NCBI GenBank assembly: GCA_030062745.1
Contig: CP099847.1
Coordinates: forward strand, 2,402,304 to 2,466,303
DNA from: Capitulum mitella
Lineage: Eukaryota; Arthropoda; Thecostraca; Pollicipedomorpha; Pollicipedidae
DNA length: 64,000 bases
Direction of reading: 5' to 3'
In this document: in pieces, positions 34,601-47,139 of the stretch
Numbering within the stretch: the stretch's first letter is position 1
How the letters are laid out: each line of letters begins with the position of its first letter
Notes under the pieces: model-generated
What the model saw: the letters and a program-made list of their open reading frames with translations, nothing else
What the model was told of the DNA's origin: nothing
The model's database searches: none
Position numbers and translations under genes: made by a program

Positions 34601-37447
34601 GGTAGCTAGGAGTTTAGTTATGAGGTCAGGGAATGGCATAGGCACTGGAAACCGAAAGCACTGGACATTGCAGCACAGTTAATAACAGCACAATGGCCCC
34701 AAAAAATCAGCGTTCTTCTGAAGTGAACTGCGCTATGACCAGATTTAAAAAAGGACGCTGTCCTGATCTCAAATATAGGTGAAGATGGGAAACACCAATT
34801 GTCTAAGGTTCTTAGAGTATTGTGAAAGCTAGGCGCATGGTTTTTCCAAGCGAAGCTCTTCACTGGCAAATTTCAACATTTTCTTCCACGAAGAACCACC
34901 AAAAGTCATGCTTTGTAATAATGTCAGATGCTGGCAGGATTCGTAAAACATGTGTTATTTTACGAAGTAGCATTGCCCCGGGGTATCAATGCTCATGCCA
35001 TTATTCTGAGAAAATGCATTCAGAGATGCAAACATCAAACACGTTTATGCAGTCTTGTTGCGTTTTACCCAATATTGGCGGTACGCGGAACCATTTCCCA
35101 AATACCAGTTATCATCTTGGATGTAAACTGGTGGTCTTCAGGCAAAACAACCTGCGTTATATGTCACAAAAAATGTGTCGTATGCAGGGCACCCAATTTT
35201 ATTCATCATTCTCACAGTGAAATGGATGCTGGGTGCCACCGATTTTTCAGTTCATCACGTTCACAACAAAAGCGGAACTCTGCCCTTTCCATACAGGAAC
35301 AATCCTTGTCGTTTTGAGCTTGTGAAATAGACTTTTTTTTGGAACTACAATTTAACGGTAGGAATTCATATTGAGTCATACTACAGCTCACACATTTATG
35401 TAACTAGGAGTGAATTCCTCGCAGAATATCTGTGCAGAAATAAGTGCACAGCTTAACATACAACTTGAGAGGAAACCTTGTGAGACTGCTATGAACGAGC
35501 AAATCTCTCCTTTATAAGCAAAACAGGTCGCACAGGAAGCCGTGACTACTGGTCCCGTTACTGTACTCGCTATGCATCCACCTCTTACAGTTATGGTCCT
35601 GCAGCCAAACGTTCCGTTGATCACAAAACCTCTCTGCGCAGTGCATCTAGACATCGTTATATGCGCTTTCTCGGCCCTTTGATTTCTTAAGCATTTGACG
35701 CTTTCCTTTGTTTGCTTTCTCTTCTCAGATCTTCTCAAGCATACCCTTCAGAAATGCTAGTTACATGAAGCGCAGATGCTGTGGCCTCCGCGCTTTTTTT
35801 GTACCATTGCTTTGGGAATGCAGAGTACTTTATCCACCACAGCAGATTTTGGCTTCTGGACCAAATCAGGATATCTTTGATGCTCTGGCCTGGTCTCGTA
35901 TCAGCAACGTCTTTATTGACACAGTGTATGTCTGCGTTCTGCATACCTTCGGCAATCCACGAATCTCTCGTGGCTTCGCGGTCATGGTTACGTGGTATAG
36001 CAAGAAAAGGTTCATTCATCGGCAAAAAGCAGGGAGAATTAGTAACTGTAAATAATGGGCAGTGAAAATCACGAAATATTGGTCCAAAACAACTCAACTA
36101 TTGGTCCTAAACTTGTTCTACGATTCAGAATCTGACCCACCCATGGAGTAACACCGCCGTTCTCTGTGGCAACGCCGTCAAGGTGGGCGGCATTACAGGT
36201 ATCTGCTTTTTCCAGAAAAGACATATGATGCAAAATGGCGTCAAGACAAAGGCATGTACAGCCATATGAGGCAACTGTGAGCCATTAAAATGGCCAATTT
36301 AGAGCGTTAGGTGCAAAATTTACACACACGCCTTTACAAAACTTTTTCCAAAAACAACAAAACCAGGTTTCAATACGAAATAGACGGCGTACAACGTCCA
36401 AAAGGTCATGCTCAGATGGCCTACAGCACAGCGTTCTCACCTGACTGATGTAGCAAAGGCAAAAGAGAGTTGGCTAGTGAACTATAGTTTATATTTTCCC
36501 ACGTGTTAGGGTGGACGGTTTTGCCCCTACGGTTGTGTTCCCCGAGACTTCCCTACTAATCTCCTTCGTCTCCGACTCTGTTTTCGTCATTCTCTCTTCT
36601 ACGTTTCACGCCATTTCCAAATTCAGCTTGGAAAAACGCCGCCTCAGGGAAAATGCAGAAATGACGTCACCTGTAGGTGGAGGAGGAGCCCAAACGAAAA
36701 CGTGCACATTGTGCTCCCGAGCACGACTGAAATGCGTGCAAAGATCGGCTTGCGCTGCGATAATGGTGTTATGGACTACCTCCAACAGCTTACAAAAGCT
36801 GACCAACACATGGATGGAGCTGGGATGAAAATTTCCCTGGGTAAAGTGAAGCACAAAGCTGTGCAAATGAGCGCAAACCCATAACTTCTGCTATTTCGGA
36901 TTTGTTTTGCCTATGGGTGGCGTAAAAATCTCTGGAGCCAGTATTCCGCATTTTAATGCGCAATACAAACACGTATTTTGAGTTTTTGAGTACGTGGCAG
37001 AGTTAGAACAAAAATACCGAGGAATGACATTTTGAACCAGAGTCCCAGAAACTTCTGTCGTGGTTATTTTAAAGCAAACATAATGCTGACGCTAGAAGTC
37101 TAATGATACGCTACTGCCACCCAGTGACATTTCCTATTAATACTAGAGGTGTATATAAGCCAGTGCCTTTGACCTCCTCATGGTCAGATTGTAGATAATC
37201 GGTTGCTCTCGCAGCTGGGACTGCACATTGAGAGGGAAGATGAATGCACTGGGAATTTAAATCACACGTACAGTAAATTACATCATAACCGTTCATTATC
37301 CTTTGAACCATGACAACGTATCGAAGATGAATTATATCGGTTCCAGTTCACTTCGTTTTCTGAGGCGAACAAAACACTGTGCTGTCTGCGGTCTTGGGCA
37401 AACGTTTCTTCAAAAGCCTGAATTTTAAGAGAGCGTCTCAAGGCCTC
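31660..37447. other. Long stretch without a recognisable gene
   Basis: Nearly 6 kb of AT-rich sequence with only short, mutually overlapping frames (longest about 130 codons near 34.8-35.3 kb, featureless). TTCGGCCTTCGGCC near 33255 is a small palindromic word. No tRNA, snRNA or domain was seen. Confidence 0.55.
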
Positions 37448-37723
37448 TTAGCGGTTTAGCATGTCAGTGACGATTGTTTGATCAATCATACGCATTTCCT
37501 CCGGCTGCTGGTCCTCGTGATCACCAGGTCGTCCAGTGCAAGCACGCACCGGGGCCTGCTGGAACTGCCGCGGCGCCAGACCAGGGAGAGCTGGCATTAG
37601 CCCGGCCCCGTGACGGGACGTGTTCCGACCGGCTCCCCTGAGGACTGGGCCGTAGTCTGTCGTGGTCTTGGTCTGGGACAGGACCGGACCCGACCTCTCT
37701 CCCAGGTGGATTAGTGTGTGCCG
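37448..37723 (-). CDS. Possible terminal coding exon
   Basis: On the minus strand an AG preceded by a T/C-rich run (ACTTTTCCCTTTT) could act as acceptor at 37724. From 37723 the frame runs 91 residues to a TAA at 37448-37450. The end is hydrophilic: GDHEDQQPEEMRMIDQTIVT, then DMLNR and stop. Phase 0 would match the phase-0 donor at 47161 of the candidate exon upstream on the same strand, but joining them is speculation. The segment is a GC-rich patch in AT-rich surroundings. No poly(A) signal was found within about 400 bp. No family was recognised. Confidence 0.25.
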   Translation of the reverse strand, partial: RHTLIHLGERSGPVLSQTKTTTDYGPVLRGAGRNTSRHGAGLMPALPGLAPRQFQQAPVRACTGRPGDHEDQQPEEMRMIDQTIVTDMLNR

Positions 37724-38589
37724 CTAGTTGTTGGACCCCGTAAAAGGGAAAAGTATAACTAGCCTACCCTTGGGCCGGGGTTTGACGGTGACGGTTGCTG
37801 AGCGGTGAGGTGATCTTACCGACATGATCGCGTACCAGGTCGTACTCTACATGAATAGATGGTGACATGGTGCCTGTCTCAGTATGGTCTCGTCGTCTTG
37901 ATCCAGGGTCTCTCCTAAATAATCGATCACCCAAACTGTTCAGAATACAGCGCGGTGACAGTCGAACGAGAAAGGGACCCGTGCCTTTGCTGCTTTCAAA
38001 GGGAAACTCTCGGTCAAGCCCATGTCACAGAGGACTGTAAAATGCAAAGAAGTATCAATGGAGATTCCGTGACGTCAATGGTGGTTCCCGACGGCTTTTT
38101 TGTGGTATAACAACGTACAGCAACTGCGCATGAAGCATCTAGAAAGGGAAATCAAAGTCCAAAATGATCACTGGATGAAACGTGAAAAATGCTCCTGATC
38201 TTAATAGGAACCGTGCCTGTGAAAAAGCCACACACACAGAGACGCTGGCCGGAGAGATACGGCATCAACCCAGAGCTTAACGAAACCGCTATGACGTTTT
38301 CCGAACTGCAAGAAACACTCGCCGTGTCTTTGTTTGTAACGCAAGAAGCGGAGTTGGCTCCGTCGAAGGCACAGTCATCTATCTGTCCAGCGTTAGCTGT
38401 AGGCGGGATGGCAGCTTTACAACTTACAACGATCACTGCAAAACCACAGAAGCTTGTCCATACTTGCACAATGCATGTGAGCTCGCACTTCAGACTCCAG
38501 CGTCAGCGAATGTGCGTCATCACCACTCTTCCTTCCTGAGTCCTTCCACCAGTAACCTACCCTGTTCCGTCCTTTACTCGTTAATCCCA
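37724..38589. other. Stretch without a confident gene
   Basis: A perfect CRE TGACGTCA is at 38070-38077. Opposed frames of about 105-116 codons overlap at 38152-38539 with no domain. Nothing else stands out. Confidence 0.45.
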
Positions 38590-39350
38590 AACCAGTCTTG
38601 ATCCGGCCTGCGGCAGGGGTTCTGTCCCGGCCACGGCGACCCCGCGAGCTGGCGCCGGCCCGCGGCCCCTCAGGCGGTGTCCGGCGGGCCCGTGACACCT
38701 CCGGCCGGCCGGGCCGCGGCGGGGCCATTTTGCGGCGGCCCGGCGGCCGGTTGCGTGTCGCCGGCCGCCGGCGCCGGGCCGCGCCGGCCGCCGGGCCCGT
38801 CTTGCGTGTCGGGGCGCAGTGGCCGGCTTCGATTAGCCATCAAAATGGCCGGCCCGCCAGTCGGCCGCGTTCCCGCCGGCCGGCTCCGGAACGGAGCGCC
38901 GCCGCCGACACGCGAGCCCTCCGCCGCTGCCGGCCGCGGCGGGGGAGGCCGGCGACGCGGCGGTCGCGGCGGCGGCGGCGGCGCGGCGGGCCGCGACAGG
39001 ACAATGGCCGGCCCGGTCCGGATACGGCGGTCAGGTCCGGCTCGGCCGGCGCCGGCAGGTCAGCCGCGGTTGGTCGGCGCGCCGCCTGCTGACCTCACCG
39101 GCGCCTCTAATCCTGTCCCCAGACTCCCTCCCCCCGCTCGCCCGGAGCGGTGCCGCCCGCCGGGTGACAGGCGCCGGCCGCTGACGGATCTGGCGACGCC
39201 GCGCCGCCGCGGCCGCCGCCGATCCGGCTCGATACGGATCGCCGCCGCCTTGATCTCGGTATGCGCACATGCATGGGGCACGGCCGCCCAGCTGGCCGCC
39301 GTCGCCGCAGCGGCCACGGCACATCTGAAGCGGACCGACAATCCGGGTGG
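38590..39350. promoter_or_regulatory. CpG island
   Basis: About 760 bp of strongly GC-rich sequence dense in CGG, GCCGGC and CCGCC words. Long frames on both strands, including one of 284 codons, consist of Gly/Arg/Pro/Ala and reflect composition. Small AT-richer islands remain, such as CGATTAGCCATCAAAATGGC at about 38830. No splice-bounded exon was convincing. Confidence 0.6.
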
Positions 39351-42300
39351 CCGAGTGGAGAGCACGTGTCTCCGTGTGTCAGGTGTCTGGCCTGCTGGGT
39401 CTCCGACTATCGGGGGTCTCACAATCAGGGGTGTGTCTGTGTGGTCTCTGGCCCTATTGTTACCTAGCTGTGGGGGTGTGACTGTATGGTCTCTGAGCGT
39501 CGGAGTATTCATTTATACGGTTCATTGGTAACGGGGTGTCTCATTGCCGGGCAGTTGTCTTCAGGTACCTGACTGTGCGACGTCCGAATCCAGGGGTGCG
39601 TGAAGCCATGGTGTACTGTCGCTCTTTGAAGGCCGCTGAGGGATGTTTACTCGGGGACTGCGGGACTTTCGGTGACTCGAAAATAGATAATCATTGGCTG
39701 CGCTCCAGTTCCGTGGTCTACAGCCGGAATGGTTGCTCGTAGCACATTTCGACATCCCGGCTAGCTTACAGGGTACATGAGCGGCCAAAGGTACAAAGCT
39801 CATCATTGCTGGGCGTCAAGACAAGCGGAAGTGTGGACGATGAGATAGCTGCCTGTCTAGTCCTTGAAAATATTCCAATAGCGACACGGCGGTCATAGCA
39901 TCAGCCTAGAATTGGTTTTTGCTCCTGGTTCCACGAAAACATTCCTCTGCGTCTGGTTGTAAATTGAAACTTTCCCGAGTATGTTTTTCGGTGAATATAA
40001 TTAGCTCATAAGGACGACTCTGCATTGCGACATATGGTCTTGGGTCCACGTGAGACAAAGTCATTCTAATGAGCAGTCGAGGTTTAAACAGTTATCTGCC
40101 AATAAAAGAAGTTCAAAGCGGATCCGTCATGCGCGAGCCATGAGCCACGTCGCAGCACGTAATCCGCGAAGTTTGAAGAATTAGCCTCCTGCACTGTCGA
40201 ACCGCAAATGGTGATGTAATAAGTGAGATCACACCGTGACTGTCACGCAAAAGGAAATGGCTGACAGCACTGCAGCGCTCTTACATTGAGTTATGGCTAT
40301 TAAAAAAGGCGTTGTTAGTGCATATTACGATGACTATACGTATTACCTCACCATAAACTTGCATGTTTTCTCGTGTGCGTTTGCTAGATTCCTGTTGCTA
40401 CTCGATGGCCACTTCCACACAACAGCTAAATTCATTTGATGCATAGAGCTGTTTTTATTTGCAAATGAACGCGTAGTACTGGCTCTTTAATACTGGCATT
40501 ACGTTGAATACGGGGCTAAATGATGTCTCATCTTCGTTAATGGATGCTCCGCTTTATTCGAAAGTTGCAGCGTGGTACTGAATAAACCTAATACAGTCTT
40601 TCTGTCATATGAGTGAGCCATTAGCAGAAACGGCCGTCACCAAGCTCCTCGTATCGCAGGTCTTTGTCTTCATCGGCCCTAAGCGTCCTCCCGCTGACCC
40701 GGGCCGGGGCCAGGTGGTCGGCACCAACAGGTGGTGCTGCGGAGTCCCACTCAGAACCTCTCAGCGAATGCATCGCTGCCGTTGATACCGTTTCCAGGGC
40801 TCGCCATGGCGTTTGGACGTCAGACGCGGCGTATCAGCTCGATCTGCGGTCGTCTGTTTCACGCAATGACCCCATGGCCACATGAAAATCGTTGCTTGAC
40901 GAATGGTGTGCTCATCTGTCCTTTATCTTATTCAACTGTATCAAGCCATCATTTCGGGCAACTGAGCCCTGCATTTCTCTTACTGGAGTAGATCATACAT
41001 TCCAGCAACTCTCTGCGCCAGTCAGTGTTCTCGATATATTGCACCAAAGACTGATTGGAAACGTCAGCCTTTTCAGCGACCGGCGGCCATTGCAATCAAT
41101 CGATCAGATGAAGGTCAAGGATGTCAGCGCAGTAAATAAAATAACTGCCAAACAGCGCCAGATTTAGTGGCGGTCGCCGAGAGCGTGGTGGACTATCTGC
41201 CAATCCCTGGAATTATCGCGGCCCAGCTCGCAAAATCCGATTGGCTGGTCGAAGGACGTTTGTCACGGAAAATCGAAGCCCACCGCCACCGGATTCCTGA
41301 ACCTCACTGGTTGCGTCTTACCTCGGTAACGCCCTTTGTCCTGGGAAGAAGCCTGATCGTCTCAGTTCCTGTAGTGCCCTGCGTAGCTCGCGGTTGCGAT
41401 ACAGGTGGGTCCGGCGAGCCCTGAGCGCACGTGCGCTACTCAAGAGCCGTGACGAAGTAAGCACTGCTATTTAGTCGTCGTAATGGCTGTGTCCGCAAGA
41501 AGAAAACCAAAAAGCCCCGTTCAGTGGACTGGCCACTCACTTTCGATGGCTGATGCCGTTGTTAATACTGTGGTGGAGTTTAAGGAAAGTCACTTATTTA
41601 TGCCTTCCATCTTGAGAAATAACCATCATTTCAACGCAGGAATGCGACATAGCAACAAGGCCGTTTGAAGTAGCCGACGCTTGGCTTTCGAGTAAATATT
41701 CATCATACTGATATTTGGTGCTTCCATATGTGCTGAGTCACATCATCATTAATTCACAGACGCTATATATGCATGCCAGCGTAATTGTTGAAAGCGTAAA
41801 ATATGGGGACGTGCATGAAGACGATTTAAGCTATGAACTCACGACGTTGTGTCGTTCATCGGGCGAGCAGCGGGATATTCAAATAAGTAAACGAAGATTT
41901 ATAGCCTCATGAGGAGAAACTATCTTCAGTTGGCCGAATGAACAATCTGCAATTGGTTATATCTGATTTGACCGTCACGTGCTCGGATCTGATTCGCATT
42001 TAACTGGACACGCTGCAAGAGTTAAAGAGAATATCCACCGTACACAGGTTCTCTGTGTGAAAAGCAGCATGACGGTGGCCAGGTGGAGGATATACAGTTT
42101 GCTGACAATGCATTTTAATGTCATGGTCGTCAGTCGCTATCACTTATGGCTTTCGAGCAAACTATAGCGATTCTGGAATGTCAAGAGACCGCCGCGAATA
42201 TAACCCAATACCCAATATCCAAGAGACCATTAGCTCTTGACAATTTCAGCAATGTAATTGTTGATTACTGCAGTTGGACATTGCCCTTTATACTTAAAAT

Positions 42301-43433
42301 TGTTCTCTTTTCGAGGAACGAAACGGCACAGGTGTATTCCGCGATCTCCGTCAGGTTTTCCTCCAGACAGCCAATAATTCTGCCGGGGAAATTACTTCCG
42401 TACTAAAGTGGAAAATCACTGATTCCATTTTCATCCGTAGCGTGCATTAGAGCTTTACCAATCATTCTGATACATCCAGCCGCAGCAAGCGCAGCAAGCA
42501 CTAAGGCTCATTCCCTTATGAAAGGGGGCTTATTCAGCCCCACCCCAAATTTTGAGAAGTGACTGATTTCATCGCAACAAAAGGCAACTGGTTCGCGATA
42601 AGGTAAACTATATTTTATAGAAAGTTCTATAGAAAATACTTTTAGAAATAGTGACAGGGGTGGATATAGGGGAGCGGGTGAGAGGGAAAACAATCAGATA
42701 TAGGGATATTTTCGATCTGTTATAACTGCGCTGTTTATGGACCGATTTTGATGCAATTCACATGAACTGAGACCTCATCGATGGAAATTTTTCCATTGGC
42801 CCATATTTTCCAAATTATGAGGAAATTCATCTGTGTTTGTAGGGCTTGGGAGGGATATTTCTTTGGGAAAAACATTTGTCTGAAAACTGGTTTAAAAGAG
42901 GAGTTAAAAAAAAGTTGGGCTTTCAGCTAATCATGTTATGCTTCAGAATTACAAATCGTATTACACTGTTTGCATAATGTTGGCATAGGCGTCCCCAGGA
43001 GCATGAAAAGAGTGGAACTGTCATGGTTGCATGTTCATCTCTTCACCAGATCACCTTCGACCTTTGATCTTAAATTGCCTCGAATGAACTTCGAGTCATA
43101 TGGAATGGCCTTGAGTCCATTTCATAGTATTCGAAAACGCCTCCAATCATTTGAACTGGCTATATTTCCAAAACTCCCATTTATGGCCATCGTAGTATAA
43201 GGTAAGAGCGCGGACAGTTCAGGTCATAGCTCCGTGACCCGACCAGATGTCGTCCTGAAACTAAAGACACAAGTGGAGAGCGCTCTGTTGAGTTATATAT
43301 TTTTCAAACTGTTGCATTTAAGAAACAAACTGCGTCGAAAATATTCACATAGAACCGGATGCTGAATGTCGACCCTGACCTGATTTTGTAAAATGATCTG
43401 AGATCAACAAAAATATTTCGTGTGTTCTCTCTA
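39351..43433. other. Stretch without a recognisable gene
   Basis: Moderately GC-rich patches at 40.64-40.87 and 41.17-41.43 kb have featureless open frames. The rest is AT-rich with short frames. Confidence 0.5.
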
Positions 43434-43686
43434 CTATGTTCCTATACATTGATGCAAAATTTTAAGCTTTATCTTGAAAACTATATTTTTGACAGCCATT
43501 TTCCCCTTACGTTCAACAGTGCCAAAAATGGTCTGAGATACCTTCAAAAAAAGGACTTCATCAGAATCAAAAGTGGCCTTTACAAGGCTCCCGGGCTTGG
43601 CATGATTATAAAAACATACAGCCTTTTTTATACCGGGAGGAACTATGGCTGAAACGTTGGCCTCTTTCTGAAACGTTAAGTACATG

Positions 43687-43739
<53 letters not shown>

Positions 43740-43816
43740 TTCTTGGGTGTAAACTCAAGTTTCTCCCGGTATAAAGAAGACCGCATATTATTTATAATTA
43801 TCAAACTTGGCATAAT
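43434..43816 (-). mobile_element. Repeat fragment with inverted arms around a (TA)n tract
   Basis: Left arm about 43595-43640 and right arm about 43762-43806 are inverted copies sharing TCCCGGTATAAA and TTTATAAT at about three-quarters identity. Between them lie two copies of CTGAAACGTT and a TA tract at 43690-43739. An 83-codon minus frame (43434-43685) covers the left arm without a recognised domain. The GAAACGTT words and closeness to the next element suggest the same or a related retroelement family, but this is inference. Confidence 0.5.
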
Positions 43817-44300
43817 ACTTAGGAAAAACTGATAGGAAGATTCACAAAGTTTCGTGAAGCTGCTTCAAAAACCCTGGAGAAGGCGATCAAAAAACCGGAG
43901 GGAAGGGCTTCTGAAGTCCCCCAAACGGAACAGGGCTAAACAAATGGAATATTGCGCCATTTGAATGGTTTAAACATGATTTGGGCCCAAGCCCTGTATT
44001 GTGCAACTTCGGAACATAAATGAATTCCCTTCGATACAATTATGGGGTTAAATGTCAAGGTGAAATCCAAGAAGTATTACATTTGTACTCTCTTTTTCAC
44101 TGTTTTATTTTCTTTGCCGCCGAGCCATGCAAAATGCCGGCACGTTTCATTCACACCATATCACAAAACACTTATATATGTCAGCATTTGCTTACGTTGA
44201 GTTCTCGGAGAGCCAGATGGATGGATGCATTCTTGAAGATCTTCTTGATGGCTCTTGGCCTGTATGCTGCATAGCGTGGGTTGTGGGTCTTAGAAGAGAC

Positions 44301-44346
44301 AGAGAGTAAGCAGACGTTTCGGCCTGGGTCCTCTTCACTGCTTCTT
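44301..44346 (-). ncRNA. Hammerhead-ribozyme-like motif, minus strand, one core base changed
   Basis: Read on the minus strand: AAGCA, then GTGAAGA in place of CUGANGA, then GGACC-CAG-GCC as a weak stem II, then GAAACGTC, then TGCTT. AAGCA and TGCTT pair perfectly as stem I, and ACGT in GAAACGTC fits the short palindromic stem III of dimer-type hammerheads, with cleavage expected after GUC. The first core base is G where C is invariant, so this copy is probably inactive. Confidence 0.45.
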
Positions 44347-44354
44347 CCAGGGCA

Positions 44355-44400
44355 GAGAAGCACTGAAGAGGGCCCATGGCCGAAACCTCTGCTGACTCTC
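44355..44400 (+). ncRNA. Hammerhead-ribozyme-like motif, plus strand, core intact
   Basis: Order on the plus strand: AGCA (44359-44362), CTGAAGA (44363-44369), a stem II of GGCC-CAT-GGCC (44371-44381 with small offset), GAAA (44382-44385), CCTC, then TGCT (44390-44393), which pairs with AGCA as stem I. GAGA (44355-44358) can pair with TCTC (44397-44400) beyond a three-base bulge. CUGANGA and GAAA are both intact. The cleavage region reads CTC instead of GTC, which keeps the required UH dinucleotide but alters the palindromic stem III. Confidence 0.5.
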
Positions 44401-44438
44401 GGGCTCTTTTAAGAGTCACAACCCACATTATACGGCGC

Positions 44439-47107
44439 ACGGACCAACAGCCACCGAGAATATTTGTTCAGGCTTAGGCTACAGTCAGCTTAAGTCATTT
44501 TCCAGCGTAATGTTATCTCCGAAACTACTGGGCCGATTTAATTAAATCGAAAGCCCTTCGATAACCTTGTATTTAATAACCGGTAAAAAAATGTCGCAGA
44601 ACCATAAAATGTTGTCTCAAATCACAATGAACGTGTTTCGCGTTTGAACTGAATGCGTTTGAAAGTATTTGGCACTATTATTGAAAACAATTTACAAAAA
44701 ATGAATATTTGACCTGTTATACATAGCGTGGGGCCAAAAGCGTTAAATATTGATCACATGGCATAACTTTGGTACGTATGCAACATGACAGTATCCTGCA
44801 ATTCATTCTGTAGTCAAAGAACAAACGAATTTCAATCAGACGGAAACAAAATCGCAAACGTGTCCACCTTTATAACGTAATTTTGTCATGAACTCAAACG
44901 TACTTGATATAAATTTGCCTATATACGTTTTCAGAATTGATGTAAGAAAAGTCACTGAAATGTTTGTGTCGGCGCCTTGGCCAGTTGTTTGGATATCTCG
45001 AAGATTCGCCGGGGGGGGGAGGTTTTGCCCTCCGCCAGACAACGGCGGGCTAGTCGGTCGTCGGCCGTTGGCTTGGGCCACCACCACGAACACCGAAGAA
45101 GAACGTCCTGACGACCGTCACGAAGGCATCACACAACCGTCACGCCGTCGTTACGGCCGTCATCGGCAGCTGGCAGAGACGGTCCACCTGCACCACGCCT
45201 CTCCCGCCTCTTCGGCTGCCAGCCTATCCAGAATCCCATTCACCAGCAGTGGAGGCCGGGCTGGGTCCAGAAATCAAACCATGCGCCGGCAGCCGGGGCC
45301 AACTCCGCTGGCCGGTTTCGCCTTTTAAATCGCGACAGTTCAGACTGCTTGCTTCTTGTCCTCGAGCACTTGGCCTGCTCCCTGTGTTCCTTGCATCGCC
45401 ACAATCACCAAGGATGCATTTTGCGCGAGCAACTCAATTCGCTTTTCGTAAGCATGCTTGCTGCCAGGCATACGCCGGAAACATTGCTGCTACCATTTTA
45501 CCGAAACAACCTTCTTTTTGTATATACAATCGTACCCTGTCAGCGAACCAAGGTGATTCGTCAGTTTTGGTTTCTTTGGTCCAATCAAGTGATTTGATTC
45601 AGCAAAAATTTATCCTGAACTCGAAGTCATAGGCCTTAGTTCAGAAAGATCAGAAGCAAAATTTCAGTAAATTGCAGAGTGGGTTGAACTCTTTACATCA
45701 TCACCAAATCAACCTGAGGCCGTACGAAATCCATTCATTCTGAAACTACCCGTAGCCAGTCGACAACCTGAGACCGTTCAAAACCGGTTTTGGTTCCCCA
45801 GACGCCTTATTTTTGCCTCCATTGCATACTGTTGTCTCGAATGACGTCAGTTTCAACGTGGAGGAAAGCTTCATTTCCCTTCAGAGAGTTGGGGGTACCA
45901 AAACCATGGCCCCCGGCGCAAAAAGTGACATCGACATGCCCATTCAAGTCACAGAGATTGCATTATGTATGACGTCTGCTTCGACGATTCAGTTAACGGT
46001 CTGCGAAAAGAGGCCGCGGTGCGTCTCAAATGGTCGTGCCCCTCGGATGCTCCGAGACCTCACTGTTGTATTACCATTAATCAATAACCAGGCTTGGAAT
46101 ACATCTTGCGTCGAAGTTTTTTGACTGATTTCCAGGGAAATGGTTGAATTTTACGTGGAGTTTCGGGCGCACGGGGCTCCTCCTTCACTTCGATTCGCGC
46201 TTCGCCCCTCTCTTCCAAAATGATGCATCTGCATTTAGCAGCAACATCATAAAAAGTGAGAGTGATAGGAATTTAGGGATGGCGATGGACTGCACTCTCC
46301 TTACAAGCCACGCATCAAACCGAAGTCAAGGCTTTGCACGCGATTCTCTATTGTATTTTCCAATGTCAATGGAACTCCATCGAGGTAACTGCAATCTTCG
46401 TCAACAGCCTGGTGCTAACTGTAGTGAAACGTAGCGAGAATTAACAAACATGTTCAGTATAAATGATGGCCGCAGCACCCGATTTTTTTTTGAAAAAACG
46501 TATGAAGAAAGGACAAAGACTGCAAAGGGGTGCCGGTAAACGATGCATTAATTGCATGTTGTGCTTACGAGTTCAAGAAGAGTGCGCCTGCAACATGTTG
46601 TGTTTTCTGGGATAAAGTTTGACTTACAGAATGACACCCGTTTGCACTAGAAAAAGCCACACTGGATGCTGCATTACGTGCACCTTTGCTTGTTTTTTTA
46701 TTTGCTATGATTCCGCTGGTCAACGTTCTCCATTTCGTGTAAGTGCTGTTTTTAATTCATTTTTGCTCGTTGTAGTAGACAGCGATTCAGACGGTTAAGA
46801 GAGGGCCGTCGTAAAGGCGATAAACCTGTGGTTATGTTTTCGGTTTCTGCACACATTTCTCTCTTGAAATGACTGTGCATTTCACGCCGCGTGATATCAT
46901 GGCTTGCGATTTAAGACGCCAGTGACACATAACACCTCAACGGTGCGATCAGTTTGTGGCATGACAGCGTAGCACAACGAAGTAAATTGGAAAACAACGG
47001 CAGTTCCCATATGGAGGGATCTGTCACCCTGTGCCTCTCCCCCCTCGTATTCACATGAACCGAGTTATCCCCTTGTCGTCTCAGCAGTTCCCACACGAAC
47101 GGATTCG
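44439..47107. other. Stretch without a recognisable gene
   Basis: It contains a 9-G run at 45011-45019 and a moderately GC-rich patch at 45.0-45.33 kb with featureless open frames. The rest is AT-rich with short frames. Confidence 0.5.
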
Positions 47108-47138
47108 TAGACATAGACATAGACATAGACCGTAGACA
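47108..47138. repeat. Short ACATAG hexamer repeat
   Basis: ACATAG is tandemly repeated about three times, bounded by two GTAGAC words. It would lie inside the intron just after the donor of the exon at 47162-47596. Confidence 0.8.
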
Positions 47139-47139
47139 G

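Larger units (their letters stand above)
44268..44438. mobile_element. Fold-back element with two opposed hammerhead-like cores (Penelope-like terminal repeat)
   Basis: Left arm about 44276-44344 and right arm about 44356-44426 are inverted copies; both outer ends read GTGGGTTGTG inward. The arms include GTTTCGGCC with CCTCTTCA and their complements. The centre is only about a dozen bases. Each arm carries the parts of a hammerhead ribozyme (listed separately). Penelope-like retroelements are known to carry hammerhead motifs in their terminal repeats, and inverted junctions of such repeats occur. No reverse transcriptase or GIY-YIG frame is present here. Confidence 0.6.

Noticed and set aside
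38677..39531. 284-codon plus-strand frame across the CpG island
   Set aside because: Composition is almost entirely Gly/Arg/Pro/Ala, antiparallel frames are equally open, and no domain or supported splice boundary is present. This is expected in GC-rich DNA.
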